Of a DNA stretch of 64,000 bases, positions 37,363 to 45,770 are shown one piece after another. A program made the position numbers and the translations under genes. Each line of letters begins with the position of its first letter. The stretch's first letter is position 1. Origin of the DNA: Caulobacter rhizosphaerae (lineage in GTDB: Bacteria > Pseudomonadota > Alphaproteobacteria > Caulobacterales > Caulobacteraceae); the NCBI RefSeq assembly GCF_010977555.1, contig NZ_CP048815.1, positions 1,976,501-2,040,500 of the forward strand. Reading direction: 5' to 3'. Under the pieces are notes generated by a model, which worked only from the letters and a program-made list of their open reading frames with translations, had not been told where the DNA came from and did no database searches.

Positions 37363-38718
37363 ATGACGGGCGAAATGGAAGCGGCGGCGGCGGACTCGTT
37401 CAGCGAGTTCTTCAAGCGACGCAGGAAGCACGCCTTCGAAGGCGTCGGAAAGCCGTGCGCCAACTGCCAGACCACGCTTGAAGGCCCTTACTGCCACGCC
37501 TGCGGCCAGAACGCCGACACCCACCATCGCTCGATCGGCCACCTGATCTGGGAGGCGATCGAGGGGATGTTCCACCTCGACGGCCGCCTGGCCCTGACCC
37601 TGCCGGCCCTGTTCCTGAAACCGGGCGGCCTGGCCAAGGACTACATGGAAGGCCGGATCGTGCGGCACGTGCCGCCGTTCCGCACCTTCCTGGTGGCCCT
37701 GCTGCTGTTCATCTTCGCGGCCGAGCACGCGATCCATTCGGCCCAGCACCACGCCGAGGAAGAGGCCCACAAGCGCGCCGAGGCCCTGGCCACGCCGCAA
37801 GGGCGGGCCGCCGAGGCCGCCCGCCTGCGCGCCGAAGCCCTCAAGGACCGCGACGCCAGCCTGAAGGAAGCGGCGACGGATCGTGACGCGATCCTGGCCG
37901 AGACCGCCAAGGATCGCGACGAGGAGCTGAAAGACCCCGACGAGGAGCGGGCCAAGGTCCTGGAGCGCTATGAACGCGCCGCCGCCAAGGCGCGCGCCGA
38001 CTATCAGGAAGGCGTGGCCAAGGCCCAGACCGACTACGCCGAAGCCGTCGCCAAGGCCGACCAGATCGCCGCCGGCAAGCTGCCCGAAGGCGTGGGACTG
38101 ACCCCTGAGGAGGCCCGCAAGGCCGACGCGGCGCGGATTCGGAACCTGTCGCTGAACGGCGAGGTCCCGGCGGTGACGATCCACGACGACGGCAACGTCG
38201 AGACCGGCGCCATGCCGCCCGAGGCTCAAGCCGCGCTCAAGGAAGCCGCGGCCAAGGGGCACGATCCGTCCAAGGCTCTCCGCTGGAGCGGCGGCTGGCT
38301 AAAGGAAAGCATCGCCAAGGCTCGAGAGAACCCCGAATTCTACGTGTTGGTGCTGTTCACCTGGGGCCACCGCATGGCGGTGTTGCTGCTGCCGATCGTC
38401 GGCCTGGCCCTGGCCCTGGTCTATCGCAACAAGCCCAAGTTCTTCATCTACGACCACCTGCTGGTGGCGATGAACCTGCTGTCCTTCGCGTTCCTCACCA
38501 ACGCCCTGGGCCTGGTCCTACCCGACGCCGCCAAGACCTGGTGGTTCGGGCTCCTGGTGCTCTGGACGCCCGTGAACCTGTTCCAGACGCTGCGGGGCGC
38601 CTACGGGTCCAGCATCGTGGGTGCGGCGCTCAAGACGCTGATCGTCTGGTGGGCCACCGTGTTTTCCTTCTCCCTCCTGCTCGTCGGCCTGGCGCTTCTG
38701 GCTCTGGCCCAGATCTAG
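37363..38718 (+). CDS. DUF3667 membrane protein with zinc ribbon and long coiled coil
   Basis: 451 residues. An N-terminal zinc ribbon CANCQTTLEGPYCHACGQ (about 33-50) and the DUF3667 block HRSIGHLIWEAIEGMFHLDGRLALTLPALFLKPGGLAKDYMEGRIVRHVPPFRTF are followed by a membrane helix. A charged Ala/Glu/Lys coiled coil (about 128-250) and three or four C-terminal helices complete it. The function is unknown. It is embedded between liuC and mccA with 18 and 10 nt gaps, so it is co-transcribed; a role in leucine use is only guilt by association. Confidence 0.88.
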   Translation: MTGEMEAAAADSFSEFFKRRRKHAFEGVGKPCANCQTTLEGPYCHACGQNADTHHRSIGHLIWEAIEGMFHLDGRLALTLPALFLKPGGLAKDYMEGRIVRHVPPFRTFLVALLLFIFAAEHAIHSAQHHAEEEAHKRAEALATPQGRAAEAARLRAEALKDRDASLKEAATDRDAILAETAKDRDEELKDPDEERAKVLERYERAAAKARADYQEGVAKAQTDYAEAVAKADQIAAGKLPEGVGLTPEEARKADAARIRNLSLNGEVPAVTIHDDGNVETGAMPPEAQAALKEAAAKGHDPSKALRWSGGWLKESIAKARENPEFYVLVLFTWGHRMAVLLLPIVGLALALVYRNKPKFFIYDHLLVAMNLLSFAFLTNALGLVLPDAAKTWWFGLLVLWTPVNLFQTLRGAYGSSIVGAALKTLIVWWATVFSFSLLLVGLALLALAQI

Positions 38719-38728
38719 GAATATCGTC

Positions 38729-40690
38729 TTGATCTCGTCTGTCCTCATCGCCAATCGCGGCGAAATCGCCCGTCGGATCATCCGCACCGCCCGCGAGCTG
38801 GGTGTGCGGACAATCGCGGTCTATTCCGAGGCGGACGCGCAGGCGCCGTTCGTGATGGAGGCCGATGTCGCCATCCTGATCGGTCCGGCCCCGGCCCGCG
38901 AGAGCTACCTGGTCCCCGAGAAGATCCTGGCCGCCGCCCGCCAGACCGGCGCCGAGGCGATCCACCCGGGCTACGGCTTCCTGTCCGAGAACGCCGACTT
39001 CGCCCAGGCGGTGATCGACGCGGGCCTGGTCTGGATCGGCCCGCCGCCCTCGGCCATCCGCGCCATGGGCCTGAAGGACGCGGCCAAGAAGGTAATGATC
39101 GCGGCGGGCGTGCCGACCACCCCCGGCTATCTGGGCGAGGACCAGTCGGTCGAACGCCTGGCGGCCGAGGCGGCCCAGATCGGCTTCCCGGTGCTGATCA
39201 AGGCCGTGGCCGGCGGTGGCGGCAAGGGCATGCGCAAGGTCGACCGGGCGGAGGACTTCGCCGCCCTGCTGGCCTCGTGCCAGCGCGAGGCCTCGGCCAG
39301 CTTCGGCGACGACCGGGTGTTGCTGGAGAAATACGTCACCCGTCCGCGCCATATCGAGGTGCAGGTGTTCGGCGACAGCCACGGCAATGTCGTCCACCTG
39401 TTCGAGCGCGACTGCTCGCTGCAGCGCCGCCACCAGAAGGTCATCGAGGAGGCTCCGGCCCCCGGCATGGACGAGGCGACCCGCGCCGCCGTCTGCGGGG
39501 CGGCGGTCAAGGCCGCCCAGGCGGTGGGCTATGTCGGGGCGGGCACGGTGGAGTTCATCGCCGACGCCAGCGAGGGCCTGCGCGCCGACCGCATCTGGTT
39601 CATGGAGATGAACACCCGGCTGCAGGTCGAGCATCCGGTCACCGAGATGATCACCGGTCAGGACCTGGTCGAGTGGCAGCTGCTGGTCGCCTCGGGCGAG
39701 CCCCTGCCGCTGGCCCAGGACGAGATCGAGATCGACGGTTGGGCCATGGAGGCGCGGCTTTACGCCGAGAACCCGGCCACGGGCTTCCTGCCCTCGACCG
39801 GTCCCCTGATCCATTTCCGCCTGCCCGAGGGCGACGTGCGGGTGGACAGCGCGGTGGAGGAGGGCGGCGAGGTGACCCCGTTCTACGACCCGATGATCGC
39901 CAAGCTGATCGCCCACGGCGTCGATCGCGAGGACGCCGCCGCCCGCCTGGCCGAGGCCTGCCGCCTGGTCGAGGTCTGGCCGGTCAAGACCAACGCCGCC
40001 TTCCTGGCCCGCTGCGCCAGCGACCCCGACTTCGTCGGCGGGGCGGTGGACACGGGCTTCATCGAGGCGCGGCTGGAGGACCTGACCCGGCGCGAGTTTT
40101 CCGACGCTCCGACCTTGGCGGCGATCGGCCAGCGGCTGGAGGCGTTCATGGAGGCCGACCAGCCCAGGGCCGACGTCTGGGCCAGCGCGCCATCGCGTCT
40201 GCTGGGCTTCCGGATGAACGCGCCCCGGGCGGCGATGACGCTGCCGCTCACCGTGGACGGCAAGGCCATGCCGCTGCGCGTGGCTCTGGCGGGGGGAACC
40301 GGCGACGACTGGTCGTGGGACATCACGGTCGAGGAGGGCCGGCCGCTGGACGATGTGGACGTGCTGCCCTCGGCGTTCGGCGGCGATCCGCTGTACGTGT
40401 TCGAAGGCGGCGACGTCCGCGAGTTCGACTTCACCTACCAGGCCGGCGGCGCTCATGCGGCGGCCTCGGACGGCGCGATCCTGTCGCCGATGCCGGGCAA
40501 GATCGTCTCGGTGGCCGTCGAGGCCGGCCAGGCGGTGGTCAAGGGCCAGACCCTGCTGACCCTGGAGGCCATGAAGATGGAGCACGCCCTGGCCGCGCCG
40601 TTCGACGGCGTGGTCGCCGAGCTGTCGGCCGTCACCGGCGGCCAGGTCAGCGAAGGCGTGGTGCTGGCGAAGCTGGAGCCGGTCGCCTAA
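38729..40690 (+). CDS. mccA: 3-Methylcrotonyl-CoA carboxylase alpha chain
   Basis: 653 residues from a TTG start, with AGGA 8 nt upstream and no nearer ATG. Biotin carboxylase domain (SSVLIANRGEIARRIIRTARELG, IKAVAGGGGKGMRKV, EMNTRLQVEHPVTEMITGQDLVEWQL), then a BT domain and a C-terminal biotinyl domain with Lys616 in EAMKMEH. MEHALAAPFDGVVAEL is the common MCC-alpha ending. It partners mccB. Co-transcription with the DUF3667 gene is indicated by the 10-nt gap. Confidence 0.95.
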   Translation: MISSVLIANRGEIARRIIRTARELGVRTIAVYSEADAQAPFVMEADVAILIGPAPARESYLVPEKILAAARQTGAEAIHPGYGFLSENADFAQAVIDAGLVWIGPPPSAIRAMGLKDAAKKVMIAAGVPTTPGYLGEDQSVERLAAEAAQIGFPVLIKAVAGGGGKGMRKVDRAEDFAALLASCQREASASFGDDRVLLEKYVTRPRHIEVQVFGDSHGNVVHLFERDCSLQRRHQKVIEEAPAPGMDEATRAAVCGAAVKAAQAVGYVGAGTVEFIADASEGLRADRIWFMEMNTRLQVEHPVTEMITGQDLVEWQLLVASGEPLPLAQDEIEIDGWAMEARLYAENPATGFLPSTGPLIHFRLPEGDVRVDSAVEEGGEVTPFYDPMIAKLIAHGVDREDAAARLAEACRLVEVWPVKTNAAFLARCASDPDFVGGAVDTGFIEARLEDLTRREFSDAPTLAAIGQRLEAFMEADQPRADVWASAPSRLLGFRMNAPRAAMTLPLTVDGKAMPLRVALAGGTGDDWSWDITVEEGRPLDDVDVLPSAFGGDPLYVFEGGDVREFDFTYQAGGAHAAASDGAILSPMPGKIVSVAVEAGQAVVKGQTLLTLEAMKMEHALAAPFDGVVAELSAVTGGQVSEGVVLAKLEPVA

Positions 40691-40699
40691 GTAGCCGCC

Positions 40700-41101
40700 A
40701 TGCCCCTGCACATCATCAAGCTGGTCGTCGGCTGCGACAACATCGACGAACTCGTCGCCTGGCACGCCGAGGCCGACCGCCCGTGGATCATGCACACCCG
40801 CATGACGCCCAAGCGTGTCGACGAGGTGCTGGACGGCGGCTCGCTCTATCGCGTGATGAAGGGCCAGATCCTGTGCCGCCAGACGATCCTGAAGATCGAC
40901 ACGGTGGGCGAGGGCCAGGCCTCGCGCTGCGAGGTGACGGTCGATCCGACCATCGTCCGCGTCGCGCCCACGCCCCGCCGCCCCTTCCAGGGCTGGCGCT
41001 ACCTCAAGCACGAGGACATCCCGCCGGACCTGACCGAAGCCGAGGCGGCCGAAATGCCGGCCGACCTGGCGCGCCAGTTGCGGGAGCTTGGGGCGTGGTG
41101 A
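40700..41101 (+). CDS. DUF1489 family protein
   Basis: 133 residues. MPLHIIKLVVGCDNIDELVAWH, MKGQILCRQTILKI and RRPFQGWRYLKHEDIPPDL are the conserved blocks of DUF1489, an alphaproteobacterial family of unknown function. It starts 9 nt after mccA stops, so it belongs to the leucine transcript here. The strong conservation in alphaproteobacteria suggests a housekeeping role, possibly nucleic-acid related, but nothing in the sequence proves this. Confidence 0.9.
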   Translation: MPLHIIKLVVGCDNIDELVAWHAEADRPWIMHTRMTPKRVDEVLDGGSLYRVMKGQILCRQTILKIDTVGEGQASRCEVTVDPTIVRVAPTPRRPFQGWRYLKHEDIPPDLTEAEAAEMPADLARQLRELGAW

Positions 41102-41113
41102 TCACCCCATAAT

Positions 41114-41240
41114 CCGCTCATCCCGGCGAATGCCGGGACCCAGATGGGATAGCTGGGAGGTGGGTTCCTCTAGCTCTGAGTTCATCCCATCAGGCGCAAC
41201 GCCATAGGATCTGGGTCCCGGCATTCGCCGGGATGAGCGG
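41114..41240. repeat. Perfect 32-bp inverted repeat element (family C)
   Basis: Arms at 41114-41145 and 41209-41240 are exact complements (starting CCGCTCATCCCGGCGAATGC), separated by 63 nt. Each arm itself holds the CCCGGCGAATGCCGGG palindrome. It lies between the convergent DUF1489 and panC genes and can terminate both or represent a small non-autonomous repeat. Confidence 0.9.
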
Positions 41241-41249
41241 GTTCTTGAG

Positions 41250-42110
41250 CTAGACCGCCATGTTGTCGATCAGCCGGGTTCTGCCCAGCCAGGCCGCCAC
41301 CAGGATGCGGCCGTCGGCCCCGCCGATCGGGCCCGGACCCAGGCGCGACAGGTCGCTCGCCTCGCGGATATCGACATAGTCCACCTGGCGGAAGCCGGCG
41401 GCGAGGATGGCGGTCTTGGCGGTTTCCTCGGCTTCGTCGATCCGTCCGCCCGCGGCGACGGCCTCGGCGGCGGTCTTGATCGCATTCGGCAGCGCGACGG
41501 CGGCGGCGCGCTCTTGAGCGCTGAGATAGGCGTTGCGCGAGGACAGGGCCAGGCCGTCCTCGGCTCGCGCGGTGGGGGCGCCGACGATCTCGACCGGGAT
41601 GTCCAGGTCCCGGACCACCCGCCTGATGACCTGGAGTTGCTGGTAGTCCTTCTCGCCGAAGATGGCGACGTCAGCCTGGGATTGCAGCAGCAGCTTGGTC
41701 ACGACCGTGGCCACCCCGCCGAAGAACTGCGGACGGGCCGCGCCCTCCAGCGGCTCGGAGACGCCGGTCAGGTTGACCGTGGTCGAGAACCCAGGGGCGT
41801 ACATTTCCGACACGTCCGGCGCGAACATCAGGTCGCAACCGACCTCGGCCAGCAGCTCGGCGTCGCGGGCCTCGCCGCGTGGATAGGAGTCGAAGTCCTC
41901 GTGCGGGGCGAACTGCTTGGGGTTGACGAAGACGCTGGCCACGGTGCGCCGCGCCTGGACTTGGCCGAGCTGGATCAGCGACAGGTGGCCCTCGTGCAGG
42001 GCGCCCATGGTCGGGATCAGCGCCACGCGCTCGCCGGCGGCCTTCCAGGCGGCGACCTGGGCGCGCAGGTCGGCGACGGTGCGGACGATTTTCAGCGTCG
42101 ATTTCGCCAC
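41250..42110 (-). CDS. panC: Pantoate--beta-alanine ligase
   Basis: 286 residues. PanC condenses pantoate and beta-alanine using ATP, the last step of pantothenate synthesis. PTMGALHEGHLSL (HxGH nucleotide-binding motif), FVNPKQFAPHEDFDSYPR, FGEKDYQQLQVIRR and SSRNAYLS are signature blocks. ATG 42110 matches the family start. It ends beside a large inverted repeat and is divergent from mipZ. No panB or panD is adjacent. Confidence 0.96.
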   Translation of the reverse strand: MAKSTLKIVRTVADLRAQVAAWKAAGERVALIPTMGALHEGHLSLIQLGQVQARRTVASVFVNPKQFAPHEDFDSYPRGEARDAELLAEVGCDLMFAPDVSEMYAPGFSTTVNLTGVSEPLEGAARPQFFGGVATVVTKLLLQSQADVAIFGEKDYQQLQVIRRVVRDLDIPVEIVGAPTARAEDGLALSSRNAYLSAQERAAAVALPNAIKTAAEAVAAGGRIDEAEETAKTAILAAGFRQVDYVDIREASDLSRLGPGPIGGADGRILVAAWLGRTRLIDNMAV

Positions 42111-42240
42111 GGCGAACTCCTGCCTCGAACAGGCGTTGGCTTATGACGGACGCACGCCCAGGCGTCCACCTGCGACAATGGGTCCACAGGGAAGCGACCC
42201 CGGGATTGACGTGGCGTCCTCTCAGGGCGTCTCCTGCATG

Positions 42241-42268
42241 TTAATCTTTCATTGAGAGTCGCCGAGTC
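42241..42268 (+). promoter_or_regulatory. mipZ: CtrA-like box and paired GANTC sites in the mipZ leader
   Basis: TTAATCTTTCATTGA (42241-42255) matches the CtrA box TTAA-N7-TTAA at 7 of 8 positions. It is followed by two GAGTC sites (42256-42260 and 42264-42268), substrates for the cell-cycle methylase CcrM. C. crescentus mipZ is known to depend on CcrM methylation and GcrA. Confidence 0.55.
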
Positions 42269-42291
42269 GGGCGAAAAGAAGGAAAGAAGGC

Positions 42292-43128
42292 ATGGCCGAA
42301 ACGCGTGTCATCGTCGTCGGCAACGAGAAGGGCGGGGCGGGCAAGTCCACCATCGCCGTCCATCTCGCCACGGCGCTGCTCTATGGCGGCGCCAAGATCG
42401 CGCTGCTGGATCTCGACCTGCGCCAATGCACCTCGATGCGGTTCTTCGAGAACCGCAAGGCCTGGGTGGCCGGCAACGGCGTGACCCTGCCCGAGCCGCT
42501 GCCGTTCCGGCTCAGCGACGACGACGTCGCCCTGGCCGCCGCGCCGGAAGCCGACCAGGTGGCCAAGTTCGAGGCCGCCTTCGTCGCCGCGCGCGAGGCC
42601 GCTGACTTCGTGCTGATCGACACCCCCGGCGGCGATACGGCCATCTCGCGGATGGCCCACGGCCTGGCCGACCTGATCGTCACCCCGATGAACGACAGCT
42701 TCGTCGACTTCGACATGCTGGGCCACGTCGATCCGGTGACGATGGAGCTGCAGAAGCCCAGCCTCTATTCGCTGACCGTCTGGGAGGCCCGCAAGGCCCG
42801 CGCCCTGTCGGGCCAGCGCCAGGCCTTGGACTGGGTGGTGCTGCGCAACCGCCTGGCCACCACCGAGGCTCGAAACCGCAAGCGCGTCGAGGACCGGCTG
42901 ACGGCCCTGTCCAAGCGGGTCGGCTTCCGCATGGGCCCCGGCCTGCGCGACCGGGTCATCTATCGCGAGCTGTTCCCGTTCGGCCTGACCATCGCCGACC
43001 TGTCGCCTCAAGTGCGCCCGGTGCCGGTGTCGCTGCAGCACCTGGCCGCCCGCCAGGAACTGCGGGCCCTGATGCACGCCCTTGGCCTTTCGGCCTATTC
43101 CGGGGAAACTCTGCTCGCCGCCCAGTAA
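42292..43128 (+). CDS. mipZ: MipZ, ATPase that positions FtsZ and the division plane
   Basis: 278 residues, ParA/MinD superfamily. The deviant Walker A NEKGGAGKST contains signature Lys13 and Lys18; the switch Asp42 lies in LLDLDLRQ. VLIDTPGGDTAISRMAHGLADLIVTPMNDSFVDFDMLGHVDP and VRPVPVSLQHLAARQELR are specific to MipZ. In Caulobacter MipZ forms a gradient from ParB at the poles and keeps FtsZ from assembling except at mid-cell. The region upstream has cell-cycle regulatory motifs. GAAAGAAGG-type SD precedes the ATG. Confidence 0.96.
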   Translation: MAETRVIVVGNEKGGAGKSTIAVHLATALLYGGAKIALLDLDLRQCTSMRFFENRKAWVAGNGVTLPEPLPFRLSDDDVALAAAPEADQVAKFEAAFVAAREAADFVLIDTPGGDTAISRMAHGLADLIVTPMNDSFVDFDMLGHVDPVTMELQKPSLYSLTVWEARKARALSGQRQALDWVVLRNRLATTEARNRKRVEDRLTALSKRVGFRMGPGLRDRVIYRELFPFGLTIADLSPQVRPVPVSLQHLAARQELRALMHALGLSAYSGETLLAAQ

Positions 43129-43158
43129 CGCAAGGGCCGGCGCCGGGATTCACGCTTC

Positions 43159-43584
43159 ATGTTTTATCTGCTGCTGGGCGGCGCGATCCTGCTGTTCGTC
43201 CTGTCGGGCCGCGCCACCCGCGTCTTGAAGGGCGACGGCTGGCGGATCGGCGCGGGCGTAACGGCGCTGCTGGCCTTCGCGGGCGCGGCCTATGCCGGCG
43301 TGCGCAGCGAGTGGCCGGTCTGCATCGTGCTGCTGGTGATCGGCGCCTGGAGCGCCACGACCGCCCGCCAGCGCCCGGCGGTCTCCAAGGCCCGGAGGAC
43401 CGAGGGCGGGCCAAGCCTGGCCGAGGCGAGGGCGATTCTTGGTGTCGGGCCGCAGGCGTCCAAGGCCGAAATCCAGGCCGCCTATTCGCGCCTGATCCGC
43501 ATGGCCCACCCGGACAAGGGCGGCACGGCTGGCTTGGCCGCGCAGCTCAACGCCGCGCGGGACCGGTTGCTGGACGGAAAGTAG
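43159..43584 (+). CDS. DnaJ-like membrane protein
   Basis: 141 residues. Two N-terminal membrane helices (about 1-60) precede a short J domain: SLAEARAILGVGPQASKAEIQAAYSRLIRMAHPDKGG with the HPD tripeptide. It would stimulate a DnaK-type chaperone at the membrane, like mitochondrial Tim14/Pam18-type J proteins. It starts 30 nt after mipZ and may share its transcript; a functional link to division is not shown. Confidence 0.9.
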   Translation: MFYLLLGGAILLFVLSGRATRVLKGDGWRIGAGVTALLAFAGAAYAGVRSEWPVCIVLLVIGAWSATTARQRPAVSKARRTEGGPSLAEARAILGVGPQASKAEIQAAYSRLIRMAHPDKGGTAGLAAQLNAARDRLLDGK

Positions 43585-43589
43585 GGCGC

Positions 43590-44897
43590 TTACCGCGGGG
43601 CCAGGACCATGCAGGGCTGGCGCTTGGCGCTGATCGCGCGGCAGGCGCCGCGAGCCGCGTCGGCGGTCAGGCCCTGGAACTGGGCGCGGAAGGTGCTGCT
43701 GGCGGCCCCTTCGACCGCGCCCTCGGCGTCGGCCACGAACTTCGAGAAGCGCGAGCGGACCAGCGCCAGCTGCTCGTTGGCCAGGCTCTTGGACTTGAAG
43801 GCCCCGACCTGCACGGCCCATTCGCCCTTTGCCTTCTTCGGCGCGGGCTTGGCCTGGGCCGCCTTCAGGGTCGGCGAGACCTTCAGGGCGGCGGGAGGAC
43901 GGGGATTGTCGGTCAGCACGATCTTCAGCCCGGCCTGGTCGCCGTCGCCTTCCTCGGTGGAGGGACGCATGATCGGGCCGGTCGGCTCATCTTCGTACAG
44001 GTTGGCGGCGATGGTCGTGCGCTCGCCGTGCGAGCGGCGCTTGAGCACGTCGAAGCCGGTGGTCAGCAGGTCTTCCATGTTGTTGTCGCGCCAGGCGGTG
44101 GACGACCCGCCCAGGACCACCGCGATCAGGCGGCGGCCGTCGCGCACGGCCGAGCCGGCGAGGTTGTAACCCGAGGCGTTGGTGTAGCCGGTCTTCAGGC
44201 CGTCGAAGCCCTGCATGTTGGTCAGCAGGCGGTTGTGGCCCGGGATATAGCGGCCGCGGAACTCGAAGCCCTTGATGCTGAAGTAGGAATAGTACTGCGG
44301 GAAGTCGCGCATCGTGGCGCGCGACAGGATGGCCAGGTCGCGGGCGGTCGAGATCTGCCGGCTGTCGGGCAGGCCCGAGGCGTTGACGAAGCGGCTGTTG
44401 CGCATGCCCAGTTCTTGGCCGCGCAGAGTCATCAGGGCGGCGAACCGCGACTCGCTGCCGCCGAGTCGCTCGGCCATGGCCACGGCGGCGTCGTTGGCCG
44501 ACTTCACCGTCATGGCGCGGATCGCCTCGTCGACGCTGATGCTGTCGCCGGGCTGCAGGCCCAGCTTGGTCGGCGTCTGGGCGGCGGCGTGCGATGAGAA
44601 GGGCACGCGGTCGGTCAGCTTCAGCCGGCCTTCGCTGAGCGCCTCGAAGGTGAGGTACAGCGTCATGATCTTGGTGACCGACGCCGGGTAGCGCGGGCTG
44701 TCGGCCCTTTTGTCATAGAGCATCTCGCCTGAATTGGCGTCGATGACGATGGCCGCGTACTTCGGCTCGGCGCTGTTCATCTGCAGATACGGGATCTGAG
44801 CCGAGGCGGAGACCGGGGCGGCCAGGCCGCTCAGCATGGCGCCGGCCACACCGAGAGCGGCAAGAACGGAGCGGACCGGGATAAACTTGGCGAACAT
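43590..44897 (-). CDS. D-alanyl-D-alanine carboxypeptidase (PBP5/DacF type) with SPOR domain
   Basis: 435 residues from ATG 44897 (an ATG at 44915 adds six). A signal peptide (LGVAGAMLSGLAAPVSASA) leads to a serine D,D-carboxypeptidase domain with SVTK (Ser73, Lys76), SAND and KTGYTNASGYN. A linker and a C-terminal SPOR domain (WAVQVGAFKSKSLANEQLALVRSRF) follow. SPOR domains bind denuded glycan strands at the septum, so the enzyme probably trims pentapeptides during division. The mipZ-dnaJ neighbourhood fits, though the gene is convergent to it. Confidence 0.93.
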   Translation of the reverse strand: MFAKFIPVRSVLAALGVAGAMLSGLAAPVSASAQIPYLQMNSAEPKYAAIVIDANSGEMLYDKRADSPRYPASVTKIMTLYLTFEALSEGRLKLTDRVPFSSHAAAQTPTKLGLQPGDSISVDEAIRAMTVKSANDAAVAMAERLGGSESRFAALMTLRGQELGMRNSRFVNASGLPDSRQISTARDLAILSRATMRDFPQYYSYFSIKGFEFRGRYIPGHNRLLTNMQGFDGLKTGYTNASGYNLAGSAVRDGRRLIAVVLGGSSTAWRDNNMEDLLTTGFDVLKRRSHGERTTIAANLYEDEPTGPIMRPSTEEGDGDQAGLKIVLTDNPRPPAALKVSPTLKAAQAKPAPKKAKGEWAVQVGAFKSKSLANEQLALVRSRFSKFVADAEGAVEGAASSTFRAQFQGLTADAARGACRAISAKRQPCMVLAPR

Positions 44898-45090
44898 GGC
44901 GAATGCGTCCGTCATTTGAACTGAGCGGTTCCGCACCGCCACACGCGTGACATTAGCATGCGCGTCGTGGCCTTTCGCTAAGGTAAACAAGTGGTGAGCG
45001 ATTTCGCCGCAGAGATGGATAATTTCAAGGCGTTGCGGCGAAGCTTCGGTCTCGCGCCCAAGGCGAGCGAATGTGTCCGTCGGTTTATGG

Positions 45091-45124
45091 TGCGCTGCAC
45101 AATTTTCTTGACTGCTGCGGTGCA
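45091..45124 (+). promoter_or_regulatory. Two TGCG(C/G)TGCA repeats before the phasin gene (candidate PhaR sites)
   Basis: TGCGCTGCA (45091-45099) and TGCGGTGCA (45116-45124), 25 nt apart, flank TTGACT (45108-45113), a -35-like hexamer. PhaR repressors of phasin genes bind short TGC/GCA-rich sites, so this may be the autoregulatory operator region. Confidence 0.4.
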
Positions 45125-45211
45125 ACATGAGACACCGGTGTTGTCCCAACGCATGGCCTGGACCCGCTTCTCCATCGTCGTGCCCCGCCCCCTCTGCCAG
45201 GAGTCTCCCCC

Positions 45212-45646
45212 ATGGCCGCCGCTGAAACCCTGAAGAACACCGTCGAACAGTTCAGCACCGCCTCGAACCAAGCGTTCAAGGACGGCGTCGAGAAGTCTCT
45301 GGCCGCTCTGGCCGAGGCCAACACTCATTCGAAGAAGAACCTGGAAGCCGTCGTCGCCTCGGTGACCGCCGCCACCAAGGGCGCCGAAGCCCTGGGCGCC
45401 CAGACCTTCGCCTATTCGAAGAAGGCCGCCGAGGACCAGGTCGCCGCCGCCAAGTCGCTGGCCGCCGCCAAGAGCGTCCAGGAAGCCGTCGAGCTGCAGA
45501 CCGCCTGGGCCAAGTCGGCCCTGGAAGCCTACATCGCCCAGGTCAGCAAGGCCTCGGAGATCGTTTCGGCCTCGATCAAGGACTCGGTGAAGCCGCTGAA
45601 CGAGCGCGTCACCGCGACCGTCGAAAAGCTGCAAGCCGCCCGCTAA
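45212..45646 (+). CDS. Phasin family protein
   Basis: 144 residues, almost entirely amphipathic helix rich in Ala, Lys and Glu (FKDGVEKSLAALAEANTHSKKNLEAVVASVTAATKGAEAL, then KSVQEAVELQTAWAKSALEAYIAQVSKASEIVSASIKDSVKPLNERV). This is the Phasin_2/TIGR01841 type that coats polyhydroxyalkanoate granules. AGGAG lies before the ATG. A strong terminator follows, so it is a single-gene, probably highly expressed, transcript. No PHA synthase is in the window. Confidence 0.92.
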   Translation: MAAAETLKNTVEQFSTASNQAFKDGVEKSLAALAEANTHSKKNLEAVVASVTAATKGAEALGAQTFAYSKKAAEDQVAAAKSLAAAKSVQEAVELQTAWAKSALEAYIAQVSKASEIVSASIKDSVKPLNERVTATVEKLQAAR

Positions 45647-45682
45647 AGGCGACCGGCTCCTTCCAGAGCCGAGAACAGTTTG

Positions 45683-45716
45683 AAGGCCCGAGCCGGCAAC
45701 GGTTCGGGCCTTTTTT
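45683..45716 (+). terminator. Rho-independent terminator after the phasin gene
   Basis: A 13-bp stem (one G-U) with a GCAA tetraloop: AAGGCCCGAGCCG pairs with CGGTTCGGGCCTT, followed by TTTTTT. It is a textbook terminator. Confidence 0.95.
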
Positions 45717-45770
45717 CTTGTCCTGGCATCCCGCCGCGCTAAGCATGCGTCCAAGTCATTGGAGTGCGTG

